Of a stretch of DNA of 55,682 bases, positions 7,765 to 15,791 are shown piece after piece. The translations under genes were made by a program, and so were the position numbers. Source of the DNA: Streptomyces sp. AA1529 (GTDB lineage: Bacteria > Actinomycetota > Actinomycetes > Streptomycetales > Streptomycetaceae); assembly GCF_000280905.1 (NCBI RefSeq), contig NZ_ALAP01000084.1, positions 1-55,682 on the forward strand, read 5' to 3'. The notes beneath the pieces are model-generated. The model was given only the letters and a program-made list of their open reading frames with translations, ran no database searches and was not told the origin of the DNA. How positions within the stretch are numbered: position 1 is the first letter of the stretch; every line of letters starts with the position of its first letter.

Positions 7765-9303
7765 GTGCTGATCAGCAGCGCATACGCAGGCACCCGGACC
7801 GGGACCGGCGACGAGGAGGTGGAGGGCCGGGGCAGGGCCAGGACCGCGGACGTGGTGATCGTCGGAGCGGGACTGGCCGGACTGGCCGCGGCGCACCGGC
7901 TGACCGGCGCGGGGCTGCGCGTCCTGGTCCTGGAGGCGGCGCAGCACGTCGGGGGCCGGTCGCGGACCGACCGTGTCCAGGGCTTCCGGCTGGACCGGAG
8001 TCCGGGTGTGCTCAGCCTGGACCGGGACGCGGAGGCGCTCACCCGGCTGCCGGCCCTGGAGGGGCTCGCGCTGCGCCCGTTCCCGCCGGGGGCGCTGCTG
8101 CACTCGGAGGGCCGCACCCACCGGGTGGCGGCCCGGTCGGCGGAGCGCCGCTGTCCGCCGCCGCGGGCCGGCCGTGCGGTGCTGTTCGACCGGCGCACGA
8201 GGGGCGCAGGGAGCACTCGGGGCGCACTCACCACCGCTCGCGCGCTCACAGGAGCGCGGAGCCGGGCCGACATGTCCGACGCGCTGGGCCTCGTCCGGCT
8301 CCGCGCCTCCCTGGACCGGTTCGCCGCGGTGCCGCCCCAGGGCCTGCTGTCGCGGCCCGAACTGCCGGCCGGCCAGGCGCTGTCCGCACGCGGGCTGCCG
8401 ACCCGGCCCGCGGAGACGCTGGTGCGTCCGCTGCTCACCGCGCTGCTGTCGGACCCCGCGCTGACCACCTCCAGCCGGGTCGCCGATCTGACCCTGCGCG
8501 GCTTCGCCCGCGGCGGTCTGGGCGTACCGGCCGGGGGGCAGGAGGCCGCTGTGGAGTTGCTGGCCGCCGCGCTGCCGCCGGACTCGATACACACGGGCGT
8601 GCGGGTCACCTCGGTGAGCACGCACGCCGTCCGCACCGCCGAGCACGGTACGTTCGGCTGCGAGGCGGCGCTGGTGGCCACGGGTGCCCGTTCGGCCGCC
8701 GCGCTGCTGCCGGGGCTGCGGGTACCGGAGTTCCATCCGGTGACCGTGCTGCACCACGCCGCTCCCGAGCCCCTCCCGCCGGGTGCGGACGGACCGTCGT
8801 TCACGGTGTGCGCCGAGCGGGAGGTGGCGGAGCCGGGTCCGGTCAGCCACACCTGGGCGGCCTCGGCGGTGGACCCGTCGCGGGCCGCGCCCGGCCGGGC
8901 GCTGCTGACCTCGGTCGTCCTGGGCACGCGTGCGAGCGAGCCGGCCGCCGCGCTGGATGCGGCCGCCCGCTGCCAACTGGCCCGTGTCTACGGGGTGCCG
9001 ACGGACCGCTGGGAGTTGCTGGCCGCCTACCACGATCCGGACGCGGTACCGGCGATGCCCGCGCCGCACGACCCGCGGCGTCCGGTCCGGGTGCTGTCGG
9101 GCCTGTACGTGTGCGGGGAGCACCGGGACACCAGCACACCGCGCGGGGCGCTGCGGTCGGCCGAGCGCGCGACGGAGCAGATCCTGCGGGACTTCGGCCG
9201 TCCGGCGGCCCCCGCTCAGGGCGCGCCCGAGTCCGCCGCACCGGGTGCGCGAGAAGCGGCGCACGAGCCCGTGCGAGAGGCGGCGCAGGAGACCGCCGCA
9301 TAA
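7765..9303 (+). CDS. FAD-dependent oxidoreductase (amine oxidase/phytoene desaturase-like)
   Basis: 512 residues from GTG 7765, chosen because GGGAGG lies just upstream; the open frame continues further 5' but is low-complexity. The FAD-binding Rossmann motif is VVIVGAGLAGLAAAHRL (residues 30-46), with Glu57 as the ribose-binding acid and GGRSR at 63-67. The C-terminal FAD contact is GLYVCGEHRDTSTPRGALRSAE. Residues about 130-170 form an Arg/Ala/Gly-rich insertion unlike the rest of the fold. The C-terminal 35 residues are also low-complexity. Substrate is unknown. Confidence 0.85.
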   Translation: MLISSAYAGTRTGTGDEEVEGRGRARTADVVIVGAGLAGLAAAHRLTGAGLRVLVLEAAQHVGGRSRTDRVQGFRLDRSPGVLSLDRDAEALTRLPALEGLALRPFPPGALLHSEGRTHRVAARSAERRCPPPRAGRAVLFDRRTRGAGSTRGALTTARALTGARSRADMSDALGLVRLRASLDRFAAVPPQGLLSRPELPAGQALSARGLPTRPAETLVRPLLTALLSDPALTTSSRVADLTLRGFARGGLGVPAGGQEAAVELLAAALPPDSIHTGVRVTSVSTHAVRTAEHGTFGCEAALVATGARSAAALLPGLRVPEFHPVTVLHHAAPEPLPPGADGPSFTVCAEREVAEPGPVSHTWAASAVDPSRAAPGRALLTSVVLGTRASEPAAALDAAARCQLARVYGVPTDRWELLAAYHDPDAVPAMPAPHDPRRPVRVLSGLYVCGEHRDTSTPRGALRSAERATEQILRDFGRPAAPAQGAPESAAPGAREAAHEPVREAAQETAA

Positions 9304-9412
9304 TCGAACACGAGTCCCGAACTCCCAGATGACCAGCGGGTTCTGTCAGTGGGGCGGGGTAGAATATGGGGTAGTAATCAGGAAGCGCACCGACGTCTGG
9401 AGGAGGCCGTCG

Positions 9413-9733
9413 ATGACTGCTGTCCGTTCCCGAACCCCTCGTTCGCACTCCCGCCCCACGACCCGCACCACACCCCGGCAGCAGCACCTGCCGAAGATGT
9501 CCACCCTTCCCGTGCTGCCCAAGAAACCGCTTCCGCCCGGCCGGCCGCGCGAGTGGTACGAGGCGCACAACCGGCGCCTCAAGGCCATGCGGATCGCGAT
9601 AGCCCTGCTCGACACCGGTGTCCACACCGCCGCGCAGGCCCGGAACCGCACCATCCGTACGACGGCGCACCGCATCGGCGTGCACCCGCCGTCCCTCACC
9701 ACCTGCCGTCTGGTGCGCTCGCTGCTGCCCTGA
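9413..9733 (+). CDS. Small basic conserved protein
   Basis: 106 residues, strongly basic. It has a Ser/Arg/Thr-rich N-terminus, then PLPPGRPREWYEAHNRRLKAMRIAIALLDTG and a C-terminal stretch (TIRTTAHRIGVHPPSLTTC) that could form a helix-turn-helix. The ATG at 9413 has a GGAGGAGG ribosome site at 9399-9406. A TAGAAT hexamer at 9360-9365 is a plausible -10 box. I do not recognise a named family; a nucleic-acid-binding role is an inference from charge and the HTH-like tail. Confidence 0.7.
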   Translation: MTAVRSRTPRSHSRPTTRTTPRQQHLPKMSTLPVLPKKPLPPGRPREWYEAHNRRLKAMRIAIALLDTGVHTAAQARNRTIRTTAHRIGVHPPSLTTCRLVRSLLP

Positions 9734-9896
9734 TCCCGCCCTCCCGCGCCGCCCGGCCCGCACCCTGGGCCGGGCGGCGCTGGATGGGCTCCGCCGCTCC
9801 GGAGCCGGGGCGCCGGAAAACCGGTGGCGTCATGAGCATGGGTGCCTTACGGTCCTGACGTCACGGTCGGTCAGGCGAACCCATGAAGGAGCCCCC

Positions 9897-10874
9897 ATGG
9901 CGGCAGACGCAAGACGCACCGATGTCAAGGCGCTGGTGGCGGCCGCCGTCACGGTCGTGCTGTGGGCCTCGTCGTTCGTCTCCATCCGCAGTACCGGTGA
10001 ACACTTCGCCCCCGGTGCACTGGCCCTGGGGCGGCTGGGCGCCGGTGCCCTCGTCCTGTGCGCGGTGCTCCTCGTGCGCCGGGAGGGAATCCCACCGCGC
10101 GCCGCCTGGCCCGGCATCATCACCTCCGGACTGCTGTGGTTCGGCGGCTACATGGTCGTCCTCAACTGGGGTGAGCGCCTCGTGGACGCCGGGACGGCCG
10201 CCATGCTCGTCAACATCGGCCCCATTCTGATGGCGCTGCTGGGCGGCTGGCTGCTCAAGGAGGGCTTCCCCGCCCGGCTGCTGGCCGGAATGGCGGTCTC
10301 CTTCGCGGGTGCCGTCGTGGTCGGCCTGTCCGTCTCCGACGGCGAGGGCTCCTCGCCCCTGGGCGTGGTGCTGTGCGTACTGGCCGCCGTCGCCTACGCG
10401 GTCGGGGTCGTCAGCCAGAAGCCCGCGCTGCGGCACGCCTCACCGCTCCAGGTCACCGCGTTCAGCTGCCTGATCGGGTTCGTCGCCTGCCTGCCGTTCA
10501 GCGGGCAGTTGGCCTCCGACATGGCGGACGCGCCGCTGTCCGCCACCCTCAACACCGTCTACCTGGGCGTGTTCCCGACCGCGCTGGCCTTCTCCACCTG
10601 GGCCTACGCACTCTCCCGCAGCACCGCGGGCCGGATGGGGTCCACCACCTACGTCGTGCCCTTCCTCGTCGTGCTGATGTCCTGGCTCGTCCTGGACGAG
10701 GTGCCCGGCGTGCTGGCCCTCGCGGGCGGTCTGCTGTGCCTGGCGGGGGTCGCGGTCTCCCGCTCCCGGAGCCGGAGCCCGCGCCCCCCGCAGCCGGTCG
10801 CCGCCGCTACCGCACCGCCGCCGGCCGGGCAGCCGACGTCCCCAGCCCCCTCGGGCCGTCGAACGGCCAGCTAG
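9897..10874 (+). CDS. EamA/DMT-family exporter
   Basis: 325 residues with ten hydrophobic helices arranged as two EamA repeats (about residues 10-145 and 155-290). Examples are VTVVLWASSFVSIRS at the start of TM1 and GGLLCLAGVAVSRSRSR at the end of TM10, followed by a Pro/Ala-rich tail. The family exports amino acids, nucleosides or drugs. The start is ATG 9897 behind GAAGGAGCCCCC. The 3' end overlaps the convergent geosmin synthase gene by 68 bp, so the tail of each protein is encoded on opposite strands of the same DNA. Confidence 0.9.
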   Translation: MAADARRTDVKALVAAAVTVVLWASSFVSIRSTGEHFAPGALALGRLGAGALVLCAVLLVRREGIPPRAAWPGIITSGLLWFGGYMVVLNWGERLVDAGTAAMLVNIGPILMALLGGWLLKEGFPARLLAGMAVSFAGAVVVGLSVSDGEGSSPLGVVLCVLAAVAYAVGVVSQKPALRHASPLQVTAFSCLIGFVACLPFSGQLASDMADAPLSATLNTVYLGVFPTALAFSTWAYALSRSTAGRMGSTTYVVPFLVVLMSWLVLDEVPGVLALAGGLLCLAGVAVSRSRSRSPRPPQPVAAATAPPPAGQPTSPAPSGRRTAS

Positions 10875-13026
10875 GAAGGAAGTGGCGGCGCAGATCGGCC
10901 TCCCCGTACCGGCGGCAGTCGCGGTGCCACACCAGGATCCCGGACATCCAGTTCTCCAGCTCCCGCACATAGCCGTCCAGCGCGGCCCGGCTCGCCTCGT
11001 CGAGCGCGAAGTCGTCGTAGAGCACGGGGAACTCGTGCGCGGCCACGTGCTGGAACTGCCGCATCCGGGACTTCATCAGGTCGTCGACGATGCGCAGCGC
11101 GGTGGGGTGGTCGCAGTCGAAGAAGTTGCGCACCACCAGCACGCCGTTGTGCAGCTCGCCCTCGAACTCGATCTCCTTCTGGTACGAGAAGACGTCGTTG
11201 AGCAGGCAGGCGTAGTCGGCGGCGGCGTTCTCCAGCGACTTCACGGGCCCGCTGCGGTAGACGGCCTCCGGGATCGTGTCCGGCTGGGCCAGCCGGCACA
11301 GGCTCATCGTCAGGTCGGAGCCGAACGTCCGGCGCCGCATCTCGACGTAGTCGACGGGGTCGGGGATGCGGTTGAGCGCCTGGTTGTCCAGCTCCCACAG
11401 CCAGCTCTCGGCCATCACCTCGATGGCGGTGCGGAAGCGGCGGCGCTTGGCGGGCGGCATCGGCCCGGCCGTCCTGGCCCACAGGTCGGCCAGCGAGCAC
11501 TCCAGCGGACTGCCCGGCGACGGCGCGGACTCCCCGTCGACGGGCATGAAGAGGGAGAGCCTCCGGGTGCACTCCCTGGCGCCCGCCAGGTCCCGGGTGC
11601 GGCCGAAGCGGACCGGATAGTAGTCGTCGCCCCAGGTGCCCCAGGCCAGCCAGGCCGAACTCAGGTCGAGTTGGTCGGCTGTCGCATCGGGGTGGATCCC
11701 GGCGGCGCACAGCGGCAGGTCGTAGTCCCGGATCAGCTCCTCGTCCCACACCCGGCCGCCCGCCACGTCCGGCTGCGGGCCCAGCAGCCCCGTCCCGTGC
11801 GCCCAGGCGACGACCCGCTCCCGGGCGCCGTCCAGATGCGGGCTGAGCCGGTCGGCGAAGGGCATCTCGAACTGCGGCAGCACCGAGGGGCCGGTGCGCT
11901 CGTGCGGTACGTGCGCGAAGGAGCGGGCCCGGCGCGCCTGCGCCCGCGGGGCGGGTCGCAGCGTCGCCAGCGCCGAGGTGCCCGGCCCCGAGGGGACGAA
12001 CGGCAGCCGCGCCGGGCGAGCGGCGACCGCTCCCCCGCCGTTCATGTAGCGGCTGGAGCGCATGTGCCACTCGTGGCCGCCCGACTGCCAGTCCTGGAGC
12101 CCCTTGACGTAGGCGGCGACATCGGCGCAGGCCGCCGCGTCCAGTCCCGTCTCGGCGCAGAGCGCCGGCAGTTCGGTCAGTGCCGTGTGCTCGAACTGCT
12201 GGAGCCGGGAGGTCAGCAGGTCGTTCACGGACTCGGCGGCCTCCTGGGTGGTGCACTCCAGGAACGTCTCCAGCACCAGCACACCGTTGGACAGTTCGCC
12301 CTCCTCGCCGATCTCGCGCTCGTAGGAGAACAGGTCGTTGCGCAGATGCACGGCGTCGGAGAAGGTGTCGCGCAGCACGCACAGCGGACGGGACGCGGCG
12401 ACGGCCGCGGGCACCTCGGCGTGCTCGGCGAACTCCACCAGCCCGGCCGACCAGGGGGCGCCGCCGACCTTGCGGCGCATCTCGATGTACTCGACCGGGT
12501 TGGGCACCCGGCCGATGTTGATGTTGGACAGCTCCCACAGCGACTCGTTGAGCAGGTTCTCGGTGCTGAGCGCGAACCGCGCACGCCAGTCCGCCGACAT
12601 CGACGGCACCGTCCTGGCCCACAGGTCGGCCAGCCCCGCCTCGACCGGGTTGGCCGGAGCGGGCGGCGCCGCCGGGTCGTCCTCCAGCGGCATGAACAGC
12701 GGCAGCCGGTCCAGATACGCCTTGCCGCCCGAGCGGTCCTGGGTGCGTTTGAACTCCTCCAGGAAGTGGTCGTCGAAGAAGAAGACCCACACGTACCAGT
12801 CCGTGACCAGCGCCAGGTCGTCGGCGGTGGCATCGGGGTGGGTGTAGGCGCACAGCAGCGCGTAGTCGTGCGCGTCCAGGTCGGCGGTGTCCCAGATCCC
12901 GGACCCCTCCAGCATCCCCATCTGCCGTGCCCACTCCCGGGAATGGGTGCGCGCCTGGTCGACGTGCGGGTTCAGACGGGCGGGGTGGGGCACGTAGAAG
13001 TCGGGCAGTTCGAAGGGTTGCGACAA
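10807..13026 (-). CDS. geoA: Geosmin synthase (germacradienol/geosmin synthase, bifunctional)
   Basis: 739 residues, the full length of the two-domain Mg2+-dependent enzyme. The N-terminal domain converts farnesyl diphosphate to germacradienol and germacrene D; the C-terminal domain turns germacradienol into geosmin with loss of acetone. The N-domain has DDHFLE (85-90) and the NSE triad N230-S234-E238 (NDLFSYERE). The C-domain has DDYYP (about residue 455) and NDVFSYQKE (about 600). Translation starts at TTG 13026 behind GAGGGACGAACG, as the conserved SQPFELPDFYVPHPARLNPH begins there. The gene stands alone. Confidence 0.97.
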   Translation of the reverse strand: MSQPFELPDFYVPHPARLNPHVDQARTHSREWARQMGMLEGSGIWDTADLDAHDYALLCAYTHPDATADDLALVTDWYVWVFFFDDHFLEEFKRTQDRSGGKAYLDRLPLFMPLEDDPAAPPAPANPVEAGLADLWARTVPSMSADWRARFALSTENLLNESLWELSNINIGRVPNPVEYIEMRRKVGGAPWSAGLVEFAEHAEVPAAVAASRPLCVLRDTFSDAVHLRNDLFSYEREIGEEGELSNGVLVLETFLECTTQEAAESVNDLLTSRLQQFEHTALTELPALCAETGLDAAACADVAAYVKGLQDWQSGGHEWHMRSSRYMNGGGAVAARPARLPFVPSGPGTSALATLRPAPRAQARRARSFAHVPHERTGPSVLPQFEMPFADRLSPHLDGARERVVAWAHGTGLLGPQPDVAGGRVWDEELIRDYDLPLCAAGIHPDATADQLDLSSAWLAWGTWGDDYYPVRFGRTRDLAGARECTRRLSLFMPVDGESAPSPGSPLECSLADLWARTAGPMPPAKRRRFRTAIEVMAESWLWELDNQALNRIPDPVDYVEMRRRTFGSDLTMSLCRLAQPDTIPEAVYRSGPVKSLENAAADYACLLNDVFSYQKEIEFEGELHNGVLVVRNFFDCDHPTALRIVDDLMKSRMRQFQHVAAHEFPVLYDDFALDEASRAALDGYVRELENWMSGILVWHRDCRRYGEADLRRHFLPSWPFDGPRGLGTSAARPAAVR

Positions 13027-13168
13027 CGTTCGTCCCTCGGCTCGTCGTTTCGGTGCGAATTCGGCCTACCCGCACTGGAATGACGAACATCCTTTTTCAC
13101 CCGGATGTGTGAGGACTGCTGCGGAGCCCGTCGAACAAAACCCGTGGCTGTGCGCCGAGTCGGGCTGC

Positions 13169-13181
13169 TAGCTTCGCTTTC
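13169..13181 (+). promoter_or_regulatory. -10 box of a leaderless promoter for the gene at 13182
   Basis: TAGCTT (13169-13174) matches the actinobacterial TANNNT -10 box and ends 7 nt before the GTG start at 13182. No Shine-Dalgarno sequence intervenes, so the transcript is probably leaderless. The upstream TGGCTG at 13145-13150 is a weak -35. Confidence 0.55.
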
Positions 13182-13913
13182 GTGGCGAAGCTGAATCAGA
13201 TCATCGCAGTCGAGAAGGGCGTCAAGTCCAAGGTGGTGCAGGACCTGGCACAGGCCCAGCACGGGCTGACGAAACCGCAGATGCTCGCGGGTATCTCGCG
13301 TACGTACCAGCCCAAGGACGAAGAGGGCGAACAGCTTCCGCCGGAGTCGACCCGCGTCCAGGTCAAGGCCGAGGATGTACTCAAGGAAACGGCGAAGATC
13401 CTGACGCGGCTGTTCGATGTGACGGCCACCAAGGACTGGTCGAACCTCTCGGCCCGCGCCGACGTCGCGGTCGACGGCCGCACGGTGCTCTCCGACGTGC
13501 CGGTCTCCTACCTGCTGTTCCTGGAGAAGCAGCTGGGCGAACTCGGCTCGTTCCTGCGGAAGCTGCCGATCCTGGACGGCGCGGAGGCGTGGGAGATCGA
13601 CCCCTCCACCGACTGGTGGAAGACGGAGCAGGTCCGCACGGTGCGCACCAAGAAGGTGCCGCGCAACCACGTGAAGGCGGAGGCAACCGAGAAGCACCCG
13701 GCCCAGGTCGAGGTCTACTACGAGGACATCCCCGTCGGCTACTGGACCACGGTCAAGTACTCCGGGGCCCTCCCGGCCCGGCGGGTCAACGAACTGCTGG
13801 AGCGGCTGGACAAGCTGGCGGCCGCGGTGAAGTTCGCCCGCGAGGAGGCGAACGGGACCGAGGTCGCCGACAAGCGGGCCGGCGAGGCCGTCTTCGGGTA
13901 CCTGTTCGCCTGA
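13182..13913 (+). CDS. Conserved actinobacterial protein of unknown function (DUF7873-like)
   Basis: 243 residues, soluble, rich in Lys/Glu. It opens AKLNQIIAVEKGVKSKVVQDL; the middle contains DVPVSYLLFLEKQLGELGSFL and WEIDPSTDWW; the end is RVNELLERLDKLAAAVKFAREEAN...AGEAVFGYLF, a helical segment. No catalytic motif, signal peptide or membrane segment is visible. I believe it belongs to a family found in actinobacteria and their phages (DUF7873), but the family name is from memory. GTG is the start, apparently leaderless. A terminator follows at once. The next object on the same strand is the tRNA-like RNA at 14171-14380, which makes an RNA-related role worth testing. Confidence 0.8.
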   Translation: MAKLNQIIAVEKGVKSKVVQDLAQAQHGLTKPQMLAGISRTYQPKDEEGEQLPPESTRVQVKAEDVLKETAKILTRLFDVTATKDWSNLSARADVAVDGRTVLSDVPVSYLLFLEKQLGELGSFLRKLPILDGAEAWEIDPSTDWWKTEQVRTVRTKKVPRNHVKAEATEKHPAQVEVYYEDIPVGYWTTVKYSGALPARRVNELLERLDKLAAAVKFAREEANGTEVADKRAGEAVFGYLFA

Positions 13914-13918
13914 CCGCT

Positions 13919-13943
13919 CGCACCGGCGCCCGGCGCCGGTGCG
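13919..13943 (+). terminator. Terminator after the gene at 13182
   Basis: Perfect 10-bp inverted repeat CGCACCGGCG/CGCCGGTGCG with a 5-nt loop, 5 nt after the stop codon. No T-run. It implies that the downstream RNA has its own promoter or depends on read-through. Confidence 0.75.
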
Positions 13944-14170
13944 GGCGTCCGCGCCCCGGACCTCCGTATCCTGACCGTGCGGCCCCCCGTGTGCCGTCCC
14001 CCCGACCGACCGGGAGAGTGCCCGCGACGACCGACATCCCAGACTCCCCGGGTCAGGGGCCGACGCCCCGTCGGCCCGGGGTGCGCCAGGAGCGCAAAGC
14101 TGAAACTGAAGCTGATGTGTGAACCCCCGGCCGCACTGCACCTCGCAGGCGCCGGTCAGTCTCAACCTCT

Positions 14171-14380
14171 CGCTCCACGCTCAGCATCGCCGTTCATCGC
14201 CCGGCAACCGGGGCGGTGACGACCTCGAGACGCTGGTTCGAACCCAGCCGGCGCATCCACGCTGCGCCGTGGTGGAGTGGCTCCACGCGAGGACATCGCC
14301 GAACGATCCGCCCATGAACCGTCAGGGCGTGCGAACGAGCGGCACCCAGGACCCCGGGGCCGGGTAAAGCCCCGGGGTCC
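14171..14380 (+). ncRNA. Structured RNA with a circularly permuted tRNA-like domain (YrlA/Y-RNA-like)
   Basis: Bases 14223-14292 form a complete cloverleaf in permuted order. CCTCG (14223-14227, anticodon-stem 3' strand) is followed by a 4-nt variable loop, T arm GCTGG/CCAGC with loop TTCGAAC (14232-14248), and acceptor 3' strand CGGCGCA (14249-14255) then T-CCA. A 3-nt linker leads to acceptor 5' strand TGCGCCG (14263-14269), TG, D arm GTGG/CCAC with loop AGTGGCT (14272-14286), G, and CGAGG (14288-14292). All 21 pairs are Watson-Crick. Outer stems GGCG/CGCC (14212-14215/14297-14300), CGTTC/GAACG (14191-14195/14301-14305) and a bulged 10-bp helix (14171-14180 with 14327-14331 and 14337-14341) join the ends. 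A terminator closes it. This is the architecture described for YrlA RNAs, partners of Ro60; no Ro60 gene is in the window. Ends are estimated. Confidence 0.75.
14349..14380 (+). terminator. Terminator of the tRNA-like RNA
   Basis: Perfect 12-bp stem GGACCCCGGGGC/GCCCCGGGGTCC with an 8-nt loop (CGGGTAAA), followed by a pyrimidine tract (CTTCCCCTCCCTT). It also insulates the cobalamin riboswitch that begins about 60 nt later. Confidence 0.85.
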
Positions 14381-14439
14381 CTTCCCCTCCCTTCCGTCGG
14401 CCGGGTCCCGGTGCGACGCCGCACCCGTCCCCGGTGTCC

Positions 14440-14613
14440 GGGCGCGTGGTACGTTGCAGCAGCCAGTCAAACCCTTGATCGGGTCAGGGAATCCGGTGCG
14501 AATCCGGAGCTGACGCGCAGCGGTGTGGGACTGGGGCGTGCACGAGGCCACTGGGGCGCAGTCCCCGGGAAGGCGCACCGCCCCCGCAGTCCCGAGTCCG
14601 AAGACCTGCTGGC
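14440..14613 (+). promoter_or_regulatory. Cobalamin (adenosylcobalamin) riboswitch
   Basis: The leader contains the B12-box region GGGAATCCGGTGCGAATCCGG (14487-14507) and CTGACGCGCAGCGGTG. The 3' part is TCCGAAGACCTGC (14597-14609), matching the class-I cobalamin riboswitch layout of P3-P6 junction and closing P1 strand. About 80 nt separate it from the ATG of the downstream lipoprotein gene. Cobalamin binding should switch off the operon 14694-18457. Exact boundaries need a covariance-model search. Confidence 0.88.
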
Positions 14614-14693
14614 GGCCGCGCCCGGACAACCCCCGGCGCGGTACGACGCCGGGCCCCGCGATCGGGCCTCTGACGGAGAAGGATCTGCTGGCC

Positions 14694-15791
14694 ATGCGCC
14701 GACCGCGCCGTATCCGCGCCCTCGTGCCGGGCCGTCCCCCGGCAGCCGCCCGCGACCGCTCGGCAGCCGCCGGCCGGCCCGCCGCCCCGTGCCCGCCGCG
14801 CCGCACCGGCCGCGCGGTCCTCGCCGCGCTGCTGCTGATGTCCCTGACCGCCTGCGCCGGAGGGTCCGGCGGCGCAGACGGGGACGCGCGCGGCTCCTCC
14901 GCCGAGGGCTTCCCGTACACCGTCACCAACTGCGGGGTGAAGACCACCTTCACCGGGCCGCCGCGCCGGACGGTGACCATGAACCAGCACGTCACCGAGA
15001 TCATGCTGGCGCTCGGCCTGCAGGACCGGATGGCCGGCACCGCCTACCTGGACGACCGGATCCTGCCCCGCTACGCGAAGGCCTACCGCGGCATCGACGT
15101 CCTGGCGAAGAAGTACCCGTCCAAGGAGACCCTGCTGGGCGCCGCACCGGACTTCGTCTACGGCGGCTACGCCAGCTCCTTCGACAAGACGGAGGGGCGG
15201 TCGCGCGCGGCGCTGCGGGAGAGCGGCGTCCGGACCCGGCTCAACCTGGAGTCCTGCACCGATGACGTGGACATCGACACGCTGCACCGGGAGTTCCGGG
15301 AAGTCGGCCGGATCTTCGGCGTGCCGGAGCGTGCTGCGGCGCTGGTCCGGAAGCAGGACCGGCAGCTGGCGGCCACCGCGAAGCGGCTGAAGGGGACGAA
15401 GAGCACCCGGGTGTTCGTCTACGACAGCGGGGAGAGCTCCGCGTTCACGGCGGGCGGCGCGGGCATCGGCGACGAGATCCTGCGCCGGGCCGGCGCCCGC
15501 AACGTCTTCGCCGGCCTCGACAAGACGTTCGCCGACGTCTCCTGGGAACAGGTCGTCAAGCGCGAGCCGGACGTCGTGGTGATCTACGACTACGGCGGCA
15601 CGACCGTCGCGCAGAAGAAGAAGCGGCTGTTGGAGGATCCCGCGCTGGCGGACGTGCCCGCGATCGAACACGAGCGGTTCGCCGTGCTGCCGCTCTCCTC
15701 GGCGGTGCTGGGCCCGCGGGTGCCCGACGCGGTGGACGCGCTGGCCCGGCAGCTGCACCCGGACGACGCCGGTGACGCCGGTGCGCAGTAG
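14694..15791 (+). CDS. ABC transporter substrate-binding lipoprotein (BtuF/FecB-like)
   Basis: 365 residues. A long basic n-region precedes a hydrophobic stretch and a lipobox L-T-A-C with Cys54. The periplasmic-binding fold of the FecB/BtuF class follows: TMNQHVTEIMLALGLQDRMAGTAYLDD, then PDFVYGGYASSF, ending with VLGPRVPDAVDALARQLHP. The wording of these segments is close to proteins annotated as putative F420-0 importers, so ligand assignment from homology alone is uncertain. The riboswitch upstream argues for a cobamide or cobalamin precursor. It is the first gene of a four-gene operon; the next start lies inside its end. Confidence 0.88.
   Translation: MRRPRRIRALVPGRPPAAARDRSAAAGRPAAPCPPRRTGRAVLAALLLMSLTACAGGSGGADGDARGSSAEGFPYTVTNCGVKTTFTGPPRRTVTMNQHVTEIMLALGLQDRMAGTAYLDDRILPRYAKAYRGIDVLAKKYPSKETLLGAAPDFVYGGYASSFDKTEGRSRAALRESGVRTRLNLESCTDDVDIDTLHREFREVGRIFGVPERAAALVRKQDRQLAATAKRLKGTKSTRVFVYDSGESSAFTAGGAGIGDEILRRAGARNVFAGLDKTFADVSWEQVVKREPDVVVIYDYGGTTVAQKKKRLLEDPALADVPAIEHERFAVLPLSSAVLGPRVPDAVDALARQLHPDDAGDAGAQ

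Noticed and set aside
14018..14122. 34-codon ORF just upstream of the tRNA-like RNA
   Set aside because: It has a GGGAGA near the GTG but low-complexity content and no recognisable protein; more likely part of the promoter or leader region.
14237..14292. Ordinary tRNA gene suggested by TTCGAAC and CCA
   Set aside because: The acceptor 5' strand and D arm lie 3' of the T arm and no anticodon loop exists, so it is not a normal tRNA; it is reported as a permuted tRNA-like RNA.
14162..15040. 292-codon minus-strand ORF over the RNA and riboswitch
   Set aside because: It is antisense to a structured RNA and a riboswitch; its GFEPASR-type end is the usual artefact of translating tRNA-like sequence backwards.
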